Assembly (NCBI RefSeq): GCF_050410775.1
Contig: NZ_CP191229.1
DNA from: Erwinia sp050410775
GTDB lineage: Bacteria; Pseudomonadota; Gammaproteobacteria; Enterobacterales; Enterobacteriaceae
DNA length: 64,000 nucleotides
Strand: one strand, 5' to 3'
The notes beneath the pieces were generated by a model that was given only the letters and a program-made list of their open reading frames with translations, did not search any database and was not told the DNA's origin. This document shows, one piece after another, positions 8,116 to 16,480 of this stretch; the first letter of the stretch is position 1; the number at the start of each line of letters is the position of its first letter. Made by a program: the position numbers and the translations under genes.

Positions 8116-8217
8116 TCAAAGCAGCGCCGGTTTTTTTTGCGTCAGCATCTCAAGCAGCATCAGCCGCAGCGTAAACGGGGAGCGGCAGAAGAGCTTCAGC
8201 AGTAGAGGAATTTTCAT
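8116..8217 (-). CDS. mntS: Small manganese protein MntS (33 residues)
   Basis: Short ORF absent from standard length cut-offs. The core FCRSPFTLRLMLLEML aligns by eye with E. coli MntS, whose core is FSHSPFKVRLMLLSML (recalled). MntS raises intracellular Mn(II) by inhibiting the MntP exporter. The protein here is 33 residues against 42 in E. coli: the tail after the core is shorter, ending QKKPALL. A GGAG is nine bases upstream of the ATG at 8217. Its position, between ompX and mntR on the strand opposite mntR, and the upstream MntR operator match the E. coli arrangement. Confidence 0.82.
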   Translation of the reverse strand: MKIPLLLKLFCRSPFTLRLMLLEMLTQKKPALL

Positions 8218-8369
8218 TCTGTTATTCTCCCGCAGTAATGAGTGGCGTCAGCAACGATAAACGTGCAGGCATTAGCCCCCACATCCACCCATGAAGATAA
8301 TCAACGGCAGCATCAGTAACCGGGTTTATTCAGGGTGTTCATTGTACAAAACGCGCGTATTATAATCAG

Positions 8370-8387
8370 ATATAGCACAGGCTATAT
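8370..8387 (-). promoter_or_regulatory. MntR operator
   Basis: Perfect inverted repeat ATATAGC-ACAG-GCTATAT, very close to the enteric MntR box (ATAGC-N4-GCTAT core). A TATAAT on the minus strand lies at 8359-8364, so the operator covers the -35 to spacer region of the mntS promoter and should give Mn-dependent repression of mntS. It also lies upstream of mntR. Confidence 0.85.
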
Positions 8388-8415
8388 TATGTAGCCAGAG
8401 CTATTACGCGAAAAT

Positions 8416-8435
8416 TTGTGCTTCGTTGTGCTTCG
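8416..8435. repeat. Perfect 10-bp tandem repeat upstream of mntR
   Basis: TTGTGCTTCG occurs twice head to tail, between the MntR operator and the mntR start. The role is unknown; it could be a regulator site or replication slippage. Confidence 0.8.
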
Positions 8436-8503
8436 TTTACAATGAGTCACCCAAAGACTGATGCAGCAGCAGTACGCGTTAGTGATAATAAAGAGGAAGC
8501 GGA

Positions 8504-8956
8504 ATGAGTCGTCGCGCAAAAAGTGCCGTGCCTGCGCCACTGAAAGAGATCGAAGAACATGTCGAAGGCTTTCGCCAGGTACGTGAAGCACATCGTCGCG
8601 AGCTGATTGATGATTATGTTGAGCTGATTTCCGATCTGATCCGTGAATTTGGCGAGGCGCGCCAGGTGGATATGGCGGCGCGTCTGGGCGTTTCCCAGCC
8701 CACGGTGGCGAAGATGCTTAAGCGTCTTGCGACCGGCGGTCTGGTTGAACAGGTTCCCTATCGCGGTGTCTTTCTGACCCCGGAGGGCGAGGCGCTGGCC
8801 GAAGAGAGCCGCAAGCGGCACCACATTGTGGAAACCTTTCTGCTGGCGCTGGGAATTAGCCCCGATACGGCGCGTCGCGATGCAGAAGGTCTGGAGCACC
8901 ACGTCAGCGATGAAACGCTGCTTATTTTCCAGAAATTTTACGAAAGGCGTCAGTAA
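8504..8956 (+). CDS. mntR: Manganese-responsive transcriptional regulator MntR
   Basis: DtxR/MntR family repressor, 150 residues. An N-terminal extension is followed by a winged helix-turn-helix at about residues 54-83 (VDMAARLGVSQPTVAKML). Candidate metal ligands are in the RKRHHIVE helix (His106/His107, Glu110) and the EGLEHHVS segment (His132/His133). Mn(II)-bound MntR represses uptake (mntH) and mntS and activates export (mntP) in enterics. The ATG at 8504 follows AGAGGAAG. It is followed by ybiR as in E. coli. Confidence 0.95.
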   Translation: MSRRAKSAVPAPLKEIEEHVEGFRQVREAHRRELIDDYVELISDLIREFGEARQVDMAARLGVSQPTVAKMLKRLATGGLVEQVPYRGVFLTPEGEALAEESRKRHHIVETFLLALGISPDTARRDAEGLEHHVSDETLLIFQKFYERRQ

Positions 8957-8982
8957 ACCTTTTGCGCTTGCGGTGAGCCCTG

Positions 8983-10098
8983 ATGGGAAAGCTGTTCGGA
9001 CCTTTTCTGCACGATCGTTTCCTGCATCTGTTAATCCTGCTGGGTCTGCTGCTGGCGGGCTTCTCCTCTTTTTCGCTGCGGGAGCTGCCCGCTGCGGTTG
9101 ACTGGCCGACCATCGTCACGCTGTGTGGTTTGCTGATGCTGACGAAAGGCATTGAGGCCAGCGGCTATTTCGACGTGCTTGGCCGCCGGCTGGTGAGGCG
9201 TTTCCATCACCAGCGGAGCCTGGCGCTCTTCCTGACTTTCTCTGCGGCGCTGCTTTCCACCTTTCTGACCAATGATGTGGCGCTGTTTATCCTGGTGCCG
9301 CTCACCCTGTCGCTGCGGCGCTATGCGGCGCTGCCGGTCTCACGCCTGATTATTTTTGAGGCGCTGGCGGTTAACGCCGGTTCGCTGCTGACGCCCATCG
9401 GCAATCCGCAAAATATTTTGCTGTGGCGGCACGGAGATCTGGGTTTTGCTGCCTTTGCCGGGCAGATGTTGCCCCTGGCCGCGGTGCTGGTCAGCAGCCT
9501 GCTGCTGCTGACCTGTGTCTGTTTTTCCCGCCGCCGTATTGAACTGACCGACCAGCATGGCACCAGCGTCTGGCAGCGCCCGCTACTGATTGCCAGCGTG
9601 CTGCTCTACCTGCTCTTTGTGATTTCGCTGGAGCTGGACAGGGCGCTTTGGGGAATGCTGGCGATCTTCGCCGTGTTTCTTGTCATGGCCCGCCGTATTC
9701 TGCTGGAGCTTGACTGGTCTCTGCTGGTGGTGTTTATCGCCATGTTTATCAACGTGTTTCTGCTGACCCGCCTGCCTGCACTTCACGCTTTACCTCAGCA
9801 AATTACGCAAATGTCGCCAGGCAGCCATTATCTTCTGGCCGTCGGCCTGTCGCAGATCATCAGCAATGTGCCTGCGACCATTCTGCTGCTCAGCGCGCTG
9901 CCCGCTAATATGCTGCTGGCCTGGGCGGTGAATATTGGCGGCTTCGGTCTGCTTCCCGGCTCGCTGGCAAATATTATTGCGCTGCGGATGGCCAAAGATC
10001 GCCGTATCTGGTGGCACTTCCATCTTTACTCTCTGCCGATGCTGATATGGGCGGCAGCGGCTGGCTGGGGGCTCTTTTTAATCACCGGATCGGGCTAA
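8983..10098 (+). CDS. ybiR: Anion transporter-like membrane protein YbiR
   Basis: Inner-membrane protein of 371 residues with about ten hydrophobic segments, of the ArsB/citrate-transporter (CitMHS-like) superfamily. Conserved features include STFLTNDVALFILVPLTL, where the asparagine-aspartate pair is typical, NAGSLLTPIGNPQN and SNVPATILLLSA, two inverted-repeat re-entrant motifs. The substrate is unknown. It begins 27 bases after mntR and is probably co-transcribed with it, so a role linked to metal or oxyanion balance is possible but unproven. Confidence 0.85.
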   Translation: MGKLFGPFLHDRFLHLLILLGLLLAGFSSFSLRELPAAVDWPTIVTLCGLLMLTKGIEASGYFDVLGRRLVRRFHHQRSLALFLTFSAALLSTFLTNDVALFILVPLTLSLRRYAALPVSRLIIFEALAVNAGSLLTPIGNPQNILLWRHGDLGFAAFAGQMLPLAAVLVSSLLLLTCVCFSRRRIELTDQHGTSVWQRPLLIASVLLYLLFVISLELDRALWGMLAIFAVFLVMARRILLELDWSLLVVFIAMFINVFLLTRLPALHALPQQITQMSPGSHYLLAVGLSQIISNVPATILLLSALPANMLLAWAVNIGGFGLLPGSLANIIALRMAKDRRIWWHFHLYSLPMLIWAAAAGWGLFLITGSG

Positions 10099-10130
10099 TC
10101 CTCGTTCGTAAAGAAATGCTGGCATTTGTC

Positions 10131-10192
10131 AGTTTACGTCCTATTGTTATAGCAGCGTAAACTCTGCGGCCCGGCCTGGGCTGCCGTAAACT
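10131..10192 (+). promoter_or_regulatory. Repeated CGTAAACT motif before the efflux operon
   Basis: AGTTTACG at 10131-10138 and CGTAAACT at 10156-10163 form an 8-bp inverted repeat. A third copy, CGTAAACT, is at 10185-10192, ten bases before the first ATG of the operon. This arrangement suggests an operator for a local or distant repressor; no regulator gene is adjacent. Confidence 0.5.
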
Positions 10193-10202
10193 GATGAGAA
10201 AT

Positions 10203-11351
10203 ATGGCTAATCAATCAACTTCTTCCCCAGAGGATGAGCAGCATTCTCAGGCTGACAATCAGCATGATGATCCGCAGCAAAATGAGAACGATCGTGAGGA
10301 TCGGCCGGAACGTAAGCGTCCCGGCAAGAAGCCGCTGATTATTCTGGCGGTAGTGGCGATCGTGATGATTATCGTCGGACTCTGGTTCTGGCTTACAACC
10401 CGCAATATTGAAACCACGGATGACGCCTTCACGGAAGCGAACGCGGTCACGATCGCTCCTAAAGCTTCCGGCTATGTGACAGAGCTTCGGGTAAAAGATA
10501 ATCAGCGGGTAAAGAAGGGCGATCTGCTGGTGGTGATCGACCCGCGCGACAGTCTCGCCCAGCGTGATCAGGCGCAGGCGCAGCTGGGGCTGGCCCGGGC
10601 GCAGCTTCATCAGGCACAGGCGTCACTTGAGCTGGCTAAAGTGCAGTATCCCGCGCAGAAAGATCAGGCGCTGGCCCAGCAGGCGAAAGCGGAAGCGAAT
10701 CTGCTTAACGCAGAAGCGGACTATAAACGGCAGCGCGGTGTCGATCCCCGCGCCACTTCCCAACGCAATATCGACGCCGCCAGTGCCCAGCTGCGCAGCG
10801 CCCGGGCCGAACTGGCAGGTGCTAAAGCGCAGGTGGAAGTGGCTTCGCAGGTCCAGCTACAGATCCAGCAGCAGAAAACGAATGTGGAAGCCCGTCAGCG
10901 CCAGGTAGAGCAGGCGCAGGCTCAGCTTAATACGGCTAACCTGAATCTCTCCTATACCCAGGTCCTCGCGCCTTACGACGGTTTTGTGACTAAGCGTAAC
11001 GTGCAGGTCGGCACGCTGGTGCAGGCTGGCACTGCGCTCTTCTCGCTGGTTTCACCCGATGTCTGGATTACCGCCAATTTCAAAGAAACTCAGCTTGAGC
11101 ATATGAACCCTGGCGACAAGGTGGAAATCACAGTGGATGCCTGGCCGGATATGAAGCTGGAAGGGCATGTTGACAGCATCCAGATGGGATCCGGATCGCG
11201 CTTCTCGGCCTTTCCGGCGGAGAATGCCACCGGTAACTACGTGAAAATCGTGCAGCGTGTGCCGGTAAAAATCGTGATTGATAAGGGGCTCGATCCCAAT
11301 CAGGCGCTGCCGCTGGGGCTGTCGGTAGAGCCGAAGGTCAGGATAAAATGA
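10203..11351 (+). CDS. EmrA-type HlyD family efflux adaptor
   Basis: Periplasmic membrane-fusion protein of 382 residues. It has an acidic, glutamine-rich cytoplasmic N-terminus (residues 1-40), one membrane helix at about 44-64, then a biotinyl-lipoyl-like half (IETTDDAFTEANAV, KASGYVTEL) and a long alpha-hairpin of Gln/Ala-rich coiled coil (about 110-240). The beta-barrel half follows (NLNLSYTQVLAPYDGFVTKR, ITANFKETQL). It bridges the inner-membrane MFS pump and the outer-membrane channel encoded next. The stop overlaps the next ATG by four bases. ATG 10203 is preferred over 10194. Confidence 0.9.
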   Translation: MANQSTSSPEDEQHSQADNQHDDPQQNENDREDRPERKRPGKKPLIILAVVAIVMIIVGLWFWLTTRNIETTDDAFTEANAVTIAPKASGYVTELRVKDNQRVKKGDLLVVIDPRDSLAQRDQAQAQLGLARAQLHQAQASLELAKVQYPAQKDQALAQQAKAEANLLNAEADYKRQRGVDPRATSQRNIDAASAQLRSARAELAGAKAQVEVASQVQLQIQQQKTNVEARQRQVEQAQAQLNTANLNLSYTQVLAPYDGFVTKRNVQVGTLVQAGTALFSLVSPDVWITANFKETQLEHMNPGDKVEITVDAWPDMKLEGHVDSIQMGSGSRFSAFPAENATGNYVKIVQRVPVKIVIDKGLDPNQALPLGLSVEPKVRIK

Positions 11352-12916
11352 GTCAAAGCCAGAGCTGGCAACCGGCCAGTAATCCCTGGCTGGTGGCGAT
11401 GACGGTGACGCTGGCGGTGTTTATGGAGATCCTTGACACCACTATCGTTAACGTCGCGCTGCCGCACGTCGCGGGGTCGCTCTCATCCAGCTACGATGAA
11501 TCCACATGGGTTCTGACCTCTTATCTGGTCGCTAACGGCATCGTGCTGCCGATCTCTGCCTTTCTCAGCCGCGTGTTTGGCCGCAAACAGTTTTTCCTGA
11601 TCTGCATCGTAATGTTTACCGTCTGCTCCTTTCTTTGCGGCATTGCTACCGAGCTGTGGCAAATCATTCTGTTCAGGGTGCTTCAGGGATTTTTTGGCGG
11701 CGGGCTTCAGCCGGTACAGCAGTCCGTGCTGCTTGATTACTTTAAGCCTGCCGATCGCGGCAAGGCGTTTGGCCTCTCCTCAATTGCGATTATCGTCGCC
11801 CCGGTGCTGGGCCCAACGCTCGGTGGCTGGATCACCGATAACTACAGCTGGCGCTGGGTCTTTTTCATCAATATTCCCGTTGGCATTTTCAGCGTGCTGG
11901 CGATTTATCAGCTGCTGGAAGATCCGCCATGGGAGCGTAAGTGGGCGAAGGATAAGCTGAGCATCGACTATATCGGCATCAGCCTGATTACGCTCGGGCT
12001 GGGCTGTCTTCAGGTCATGCTTGACCGGGGTGAAGATGATGACTGGTTCAGCTCCGGCTTTATCGTCACCTTCGCGATCCTGACCGCCATCGGCCTGGTG
12101 GGCGCCGTCTACTGGCTGCTCTATGCGAAGAAGCCCGTGGTCGATCTGCACTGCCTGAAGGACCGTAACTTTGCCGTCGCCAGCGTGCTGATGGCGGGAA
12201 TGGCCGCGATTCTTTACGGCAGTTCGGTGGTCATTCCCCAGCTGGCGCAGCAGGATTTAGGCTATACCGCCACCTGGTCAGGGCTGGTACTTTCTCCCGG
12301 CGCGATACTGATCGTGCTCTCTATTCCGCTGGTGCTCAAGCTGATGCCGGTTGTGCAGACGCGCTGGATCATTGCCTTCGGCTTTACCTGCCTGTTTGTC
12401 TCGTTTATTTATTCGTCAACGCTGACGCCGGACGTCGATTTCACCACGCTGGTATTAATGCGCAGCGCGCAAACAATCGGGCTGGGCTTCCTGTTTGTGC
12501 CGCTCACCACAATCGCCTTTGTCACCATTCCGCAGCGGCTCAACGCTGATGCCTCGGCGCTATTCACCATGTGCCGCAACGTGGCGGGGTCGATCGGCAT
12601 CTCCCTTTCCACGGCGATGATTACCGAACGGGAGCAGGTGCACAGCGCGCATATGGTGCATAACATGTCGCCGCTGAATGAGCCGTTTAATCTGACCGTG
12701 GAGCGTTGGGCGCAGTCGGTGAAAGACTTCACCACCATGGTCGGCGATCCGGTCACTATTGCCACCGGTCAACTCTACAGAGAGATGATCGCCCAGGCGC
12801 GCATTCTCGCTTATATCGACGTTTTTATGGGGCTGAGCATTGTTGCGCTGATTCTGATTCCATTTTGTTTACTGCTTGCGCCTATTAAAAGCGAGGGCAG
12901 TGCTGGAGCACACTGA
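11348..12916 (+). CDS. EmrB-type MFS drug exporter (DHA2 family)
   Basis: Proton-driven multidrug exporter of 522 residues with about 14 membrane helices. Motif A appears as SRVFGRKQFF, the DHA2 helix-1 motif as EILDTTIVNVALPHVAG, and motif C as GPTLGGWITDNYSWRW. It works with the adaptor encoded upstream and the outer-membrane factor downstream. Substrates cannot be read from sequence; relatives export hydrophobic weak acids, uncouplers and bile-type compounds. Confidence 0.92.
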   Translation: MSQSQSWQPASNPWLVAMTVTLAVFMEILDTTIVNVALPHVAGSLSSSYDESTWVLTSYLVANGIVLPISAFLSRVFGRKQFFLICIVMFTVCSFLCGIATELWQIILFRVLQGFFGGGLQPVQQSVLLDYFKPADRGKAFGLSSIAIIVAPVLGPTLGGWITDNYSWRWVFFINIPVGIFSVLAIYQLLEDPPWERKWAKDKLSIDYIGISLITLGLGCLQVMLDRGEDDDWFSSGFIVTFAILTAIGLVGAVYWLLYAKKPVVDLHCLKDRNFAVASVLMAGMAAILYGSSVVIPQLAQQDLGYTATWSGLVLSPGAILIVLSIPLVLKLMPVVQTRWIIAFGFTCLFVSFIYSSTLTPDVDFTTLVLMRSAQTIGLGFLFVPLTTIAFVTIPQRLNADASALFTMCRNVAGSIGISLSTAMITEREQVHSAHMVHNMSPLNEPFNLTVERWAQSVKDFTTMVGDPVTIATGQLYREMIAQARILAYIDVFMGLSIVALILIPFCLLLAPIKSEGSAGAH

Positions 12917-12917
12917 C

Positions 12918-14471
12918 ATGAACGTTTCGCCGTTATTTATAGGTTCGCGGCCAGGCCTGGCGCTGGCTGTGACGCTCGCCTTGTCGGCCTGTTCGGTCGG
13001 GCCGGACTATCAGAAACCGGTGCCGTCCACGCCGGCCGCTTTTAATGCGATGGCGTCACAGGAAGGCTCGCGTCCTCTGGCCGCGCAGACTAACCCTGAC
13101 TGGTGGCGATCTTTCAACGATCCTGAGCTGAATAGCCTGATTGACCGTGCGATCGCCGGTAATTTGTCGCTCCAGCAGGCTGTGCTGCGTATTGCGGGGT
13201 CACGGCAGCAGCTTAACCAGGCGCGCGGCGCCTGGTTTCCGTCGGTGAACGGCAGTCTGTCAGCGACCCGGCAGCAGCTGGGCGTGAAGGGCGCTCTGGA
13301 AGCGAACGGCATCTATGACCAGGCGGACAGCGTCGATCCCGAACTTCGTTCGGCGCTGAACGGCTTAACTCAGCCGGTTACCCTTTATCAGGGCAGCTTT
13401 GACGCCTCATGGGAGCTGGATTTGTGGGGTAAGGTGCGCCGTCAGGTTGAAATGGCCGGTGCGCAGCAGCAGCAGTCTGTCGAAAATCGTAATGACGCGC
13501 TGGTATCGCTGGAGGCGGAGGTGGCGCGCACCTATCTGCAACTGCGCGGCGCCCAGTCAATCGTTCAGACGCTCAGCACCCAAATCGAAGTGGCTCAGCA
13601 GACGTTCGAACTGACCCAAAGCCGGCAGCGTAACGGGCTCTCTCCGCAGCTGGACGTGGAGAATGCCCGCGCCCAGCTCAGCTCGCTGAAGGCGCAACTG
13701 CCGCAGTATCAGGCGCAGATTCGTCAGGCGATGAACGGGCTGGCGGTGCTTACCGGCAGGCCGCCAGGCGCGCTGGATGCGGAGCTAATCACCAGCAAGC
13801 CGCTGCCGTCGCTGCCGGAAGCGGTGCCGGTAGGGCTACCTTCAACCCTGGCGCGTCGCCGGCCCGATATCCGGGCGGCAGAAGCCGAACTTCATGCGGC
13901 AACGGCGGGTATAGGCGTCTCCGTCGCCCAGCTCTTCCCCGATCTGTCGTTGACCGGTCAGTTTGGCATGCGTAACACCGACGTCAGCTATCTCGATAAC
14001 TGGAGCAGCCATTTCTACAGCGTTGGCCCGGCCATTTCGCTCCCGCTGTTTCAGGGCGGCAGGCTGGTTTCCGGCGTGAAGCTCGCCAGAGCGGAGCAGG
14101 CCAGCGCCGCGCTTAGCTACCGGCAGACCGTGCTGACTGCGTTGCAGGATGTAGAGAACGCGCTGGTCAGCTACCGTACCGATCAGCAGAGGGCGGAAGA
14201 GCTGAACCGGACCGTTGAGGCGATGCAGAACGCGTTCGATCTGGCGAATGACAGCTATAGCAAAGGCCTCTCCTCATTCATTGACGCGCTGGACGCGCAG
14301 CGTCAGTTAGCCCAGGCGAAGCAGCAGGCCGCCACAGCCCAGGTGCAGAGCAGCCTGGATCTCGTGGCGCTTTACAAAGCGCTCGGCGGCGGCTGGGAGC
14401 CGTATCAGGACGTGAAACTGCCGGAATTTTCCGTCTTTGGCCCGGCGGAAAATCCGGGCCGTCAGGGGTGA
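12918..14471 (+). CDS. Outer-membrane efflux lipoprotein, NodT/OprM family
   Basis: Outer-membrane factor of 517 residues. A lipoprotein signal ends in LALSAC with the lipidated cysteine at residue 25, followed by SVGPDYQKP, the usual start of the mature NodT family. Two OEP repeats are visible, with the WELDLWGKVRRQVE and LFPDLSLTGQFG motifs. The ATG at 12918 lies one base after the MFS stop. This completes a self-contained tripartite pump, in contrast to E. coli EmrAB, which borrows TolC. Confidence 0.92.
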   Translation: MNVSPLFIGSRPGLALAVTLALSACSVGPDYQKPVPSTPAAFNAMASQEGSRPLAAQTNPDWWRSFNDPELNSLIDRAIAGNLSLQQAVLRIAGSRQQLNQARGAWFPSVNGSLSATRQQLGVKGALEANGIYDQADSVDPELRSALNGLTQPVTLYQGSFDASWELDLWGKVRRQVEMAGAQQQQSVENRNDALVSLEAEVARTYLQLRGAQSIVQTLSTQIEVAQQTFELTQSRQRNGLSPQLDVENARAQLSSLKAQLPQYQAQIRQAMNGLAVLTGRPPGALDAELITSKPLPSLPEAVPVGLPSTLARRRPDIRAAEAELHAATAGIGVSVAQLFPDLSLTGQFGMRNTDVSYLDNWSSHFYSVGPAISLPLFQGGRLVSGVKLARAEQASAALSYRQTVLTALQDVENALVSYRTDQQRAEELNRTVEAMQNAFDLANDSYSKGLSSFIDALDAQRQLAQAKQQAATAQVQSSLDLVALYKALGGGWEPYQDVKLPEFSVFGPAENPGRQG

Positions 14472-14886
14472 CCCTGTCTGCACCTCTTCCATTAACCCTA
14501 CCGCCGGGCAGAGAACCTTTTGCCCGCTGGTACGGCCTTTTTCAACTCAGCATTGTCCTCCGGCGCTATAACGGCAGTTCCAGCCAAAATGAATAGCGGT
14601 AACGTTAATGGGGTTAAATGAAATATTTAACCCGAAAAAGGTATGGCTAACGCTTGTGGCTGAGAGCAGGAATCACCGTTACGAACAAGAAACCTCGTGT
14701 TTTAATGCGACTCTCATCATAAAGATGACAGGCGAGTGCGATCTGTGCCGCAAAATTTAATTTTCATAGTTATATGAAATGAAAAAAAAGATCTAAATTG
14801 GTTGCCATAGCAGGTGAATGTCGCGCAGACGTTTCATTCCCCGACCATCTCCTTCCATCAGGCAAGAAATGAGGTCACAGAACGTT
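14472..14886. other. Efflux operon to sugar porter intergenic region
   Basis: About 415 bases with no supported gene. It holds a perfect 9-bp inverted repeat, GGGTTAAAT-GAAAT-ATTTAACCC, at 14611-14633 without a following T run, more like an operator than a terminator. AT-rich sequence just before the sugar porter probably contains its promoter. Nothing else recognisable. Confidence 0.45.
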
Positions 14887-16374
14887 ATGGCAAAAGAACA
14901 ATATCTCACCCCCAATAAGGCATCGGGGCCGAACAGTCAGACGCGCACGGAGCCCTTCGTAAAAGTTGTGGCGGCCGTGGCGACGCTGGGCGGCCTGCTG
15001 TTTGGCTATGACACCGGTGTGATTTCAGGCGCGCTGCTCTTTATGGGCGACGAGCTGCATCTGACGCCGTTCACGACGGGGCTGGTCACCAGCTCACTGC
15101 TGTTTGGTGCCGCTTTTGGCGCGCTGCTCTCCGGCCATTTTGCCGCGGCGGCCGGGCGTAAGAAAATCATCATCACCCTTGCCGTCATCTTTGCCGTGGG
15201 CGCACTCGGCACCGCGATGGCGCCGGACGTGGAGTGGATGATTTTCTTCCGCCTGGTGCTTGGCGTGGCGGTCGGTGGCGCGGCGGCTACCGTGCCGGTC
15301 TATATCGCTGAGATGGCCCCGGCCAACCGGCGCGGTCAGCTGGTGACCATTCAGGAGCTGATGATCGTCTCCGGGCAGATGCTGGCCTATATCTCCAATG
15401 CGGGTTTTAACGCGGCGTGGGGCGGGCATGACACCTGGCGCTGGATGCTTGCGGTTGCCACTATCCCTGCCGTGGCGCTCTGGTTCGGCATGATGTTTAT
15501 GCCCGACACGCCAAGATGGTACGCCATGAAAGGTCGCCTCGCGGAGGCGCGTCGCGTGCTGGAACGTACCCGGGCGAAAGGGGACGTGGAATGGGAGCTG
15601 ACGGAAATTGAGGAAACGCTGGCGGAGGATGAAAATCAGGGGAAACCCAGCCTGAAAGCGCTGAAAAAACCCTGGCTGTTTAAACTCTTTTTAATCGGCA
15701 TCGGCATTGCGGTGATCCAGCAGCTTTCCGGCGTAAACACCATTATGTATTACGCGCCTACCATGCTGAAGGCAGTGGGCATGAGTACGGATACGGCGCT
15801 TTTTGCCACTATCGCCAACGGCGCGATCTCCGTTCTGATGACCTTTTTCGGTATCTGGCTGCTGGGGCGGATTGGGCGCAGGACCATGACCATGATCGGT
15901 CAGTTCGGCTGCACCGCCTGCCTGCTGTTTATCGGCGCCGTCAGCTATCTGATGCCGGAAACCATCAACGGCCAGCCGGACGTCATGCGCGGCTATATGG
16001 TGCTGCTGGGAATGCTGATGTTCCTCAGCTTCCAGCAGGGCGCGCTGTCGCCGGTTACCTGGCTGCTGCTCTCGGAAATATTTCCCACCCGCCTGCGGGG
16101 GATCTTTATGGGCGGGGCAGTATTCGCCATGTGGATTGCCAACTTTATGATCTCGCTGGCCTTTCCGATGCTGCTGGCCTCGGTCGGACTGTCTGGCGCC
16201 TTCTTTATCTTTGCGTTTATCGGCCTGTTTGGCGCGCTCTTCGTTATCAAATGCGTGCCGGAAACCCGTAACCGCAGCCTGGAGCAGATTGAACATTACC
16301 TGCATGGCTGGCTGAGCAGCGATGTGAAAACCCCTCAGATGCCGCCGGCGAAACGCGAAGTGAAAAGCCACTGA
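14887..16374 (+). CDS. Sugar porter family MFS transporter
   Basis: Twelve-helix sugar:proton symporter-type protein of about 495 residues. Signature motifs are GGLLFGYDTGVISGAL in helix 1, PVYIAEMAPANRRGQ after helix 4, PDTPRWYAMKGR, QQLSGVNTIMYYAPT in helix 7, IGRRT, and PETRNRSLEQIE at the C-terminus. It resembles GalP/AraE/XylE-type porters; the exact sugar is not identifiable. I choose the ATG at 14887 (MAKEQYL) with GAGGT eleven bases upstream; 14869 and 14818 are in-frame alternatives. Between ybiR and ybiT this gene and the efflux operon are extra relative to E. coli. Confidence 0.88.
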   Translation: MAKEQYLTPNKASGPNSQTRTEPFVKVVAAVATLGGLLFGYDTGVISGALLFMGDELHLTPFTTGLVTSSLLFGAAFGALLSGHFAAAAGRKKIIITLAVIFAVGALGTAMAPDVEWMIFFRLVLGVAVGGAAATVPVYIAEMAPANRRGQLVTIQELMIVSGQMLAYISNAGFNAAWGGHDTWRWMLAVATIPAVALWFGMMFMPDTPRWYAMKGRLAEARRVLERTRAKGDVEWELTEIEETLAEDENQGKPSLKALKKPWLFKLFLIGIGIAVIQQLSGVNTIMYYAPTMLKAVGMSTDTALFATIANGAISVLMTFFGIWLLGRIGRRTMTMIGQFGCTACLLFIGAVSYLMPETINGQPDVMRGYMVLLGMLMFLSFQQGALSPVTWLLLSEIFPTRLRGIFMGGAVFAMWIANFMISLAFPMLLASVGLSGAFFIFAFIGLFGALFVIKCVPETRNRSLEQIEHYLHGWLSSDVKTPQMPPAKREVKSH

Positions 16375-16395
16375 GGAAACTCTCTGAAACGTGCA

Positions 16396-16428
16396 GGGGC
16401 GGCGGTGTATTCGCCGCCCCTTTTTTTT
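16396..16428 (+). terminator. Rho-independent terminator of the sugar porter
   Basis: Perfect stem GGGGCGGCG / CGCCGCCCC with a 7-base loop, followed by eight T residues, 22 bases after the stop. Confidence 0.95.
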
Positions 16429-16480
16429 GGCATAATGCGCGCTGATTCACACTCCCACATCGCAAACGAAAGGCAATCCT

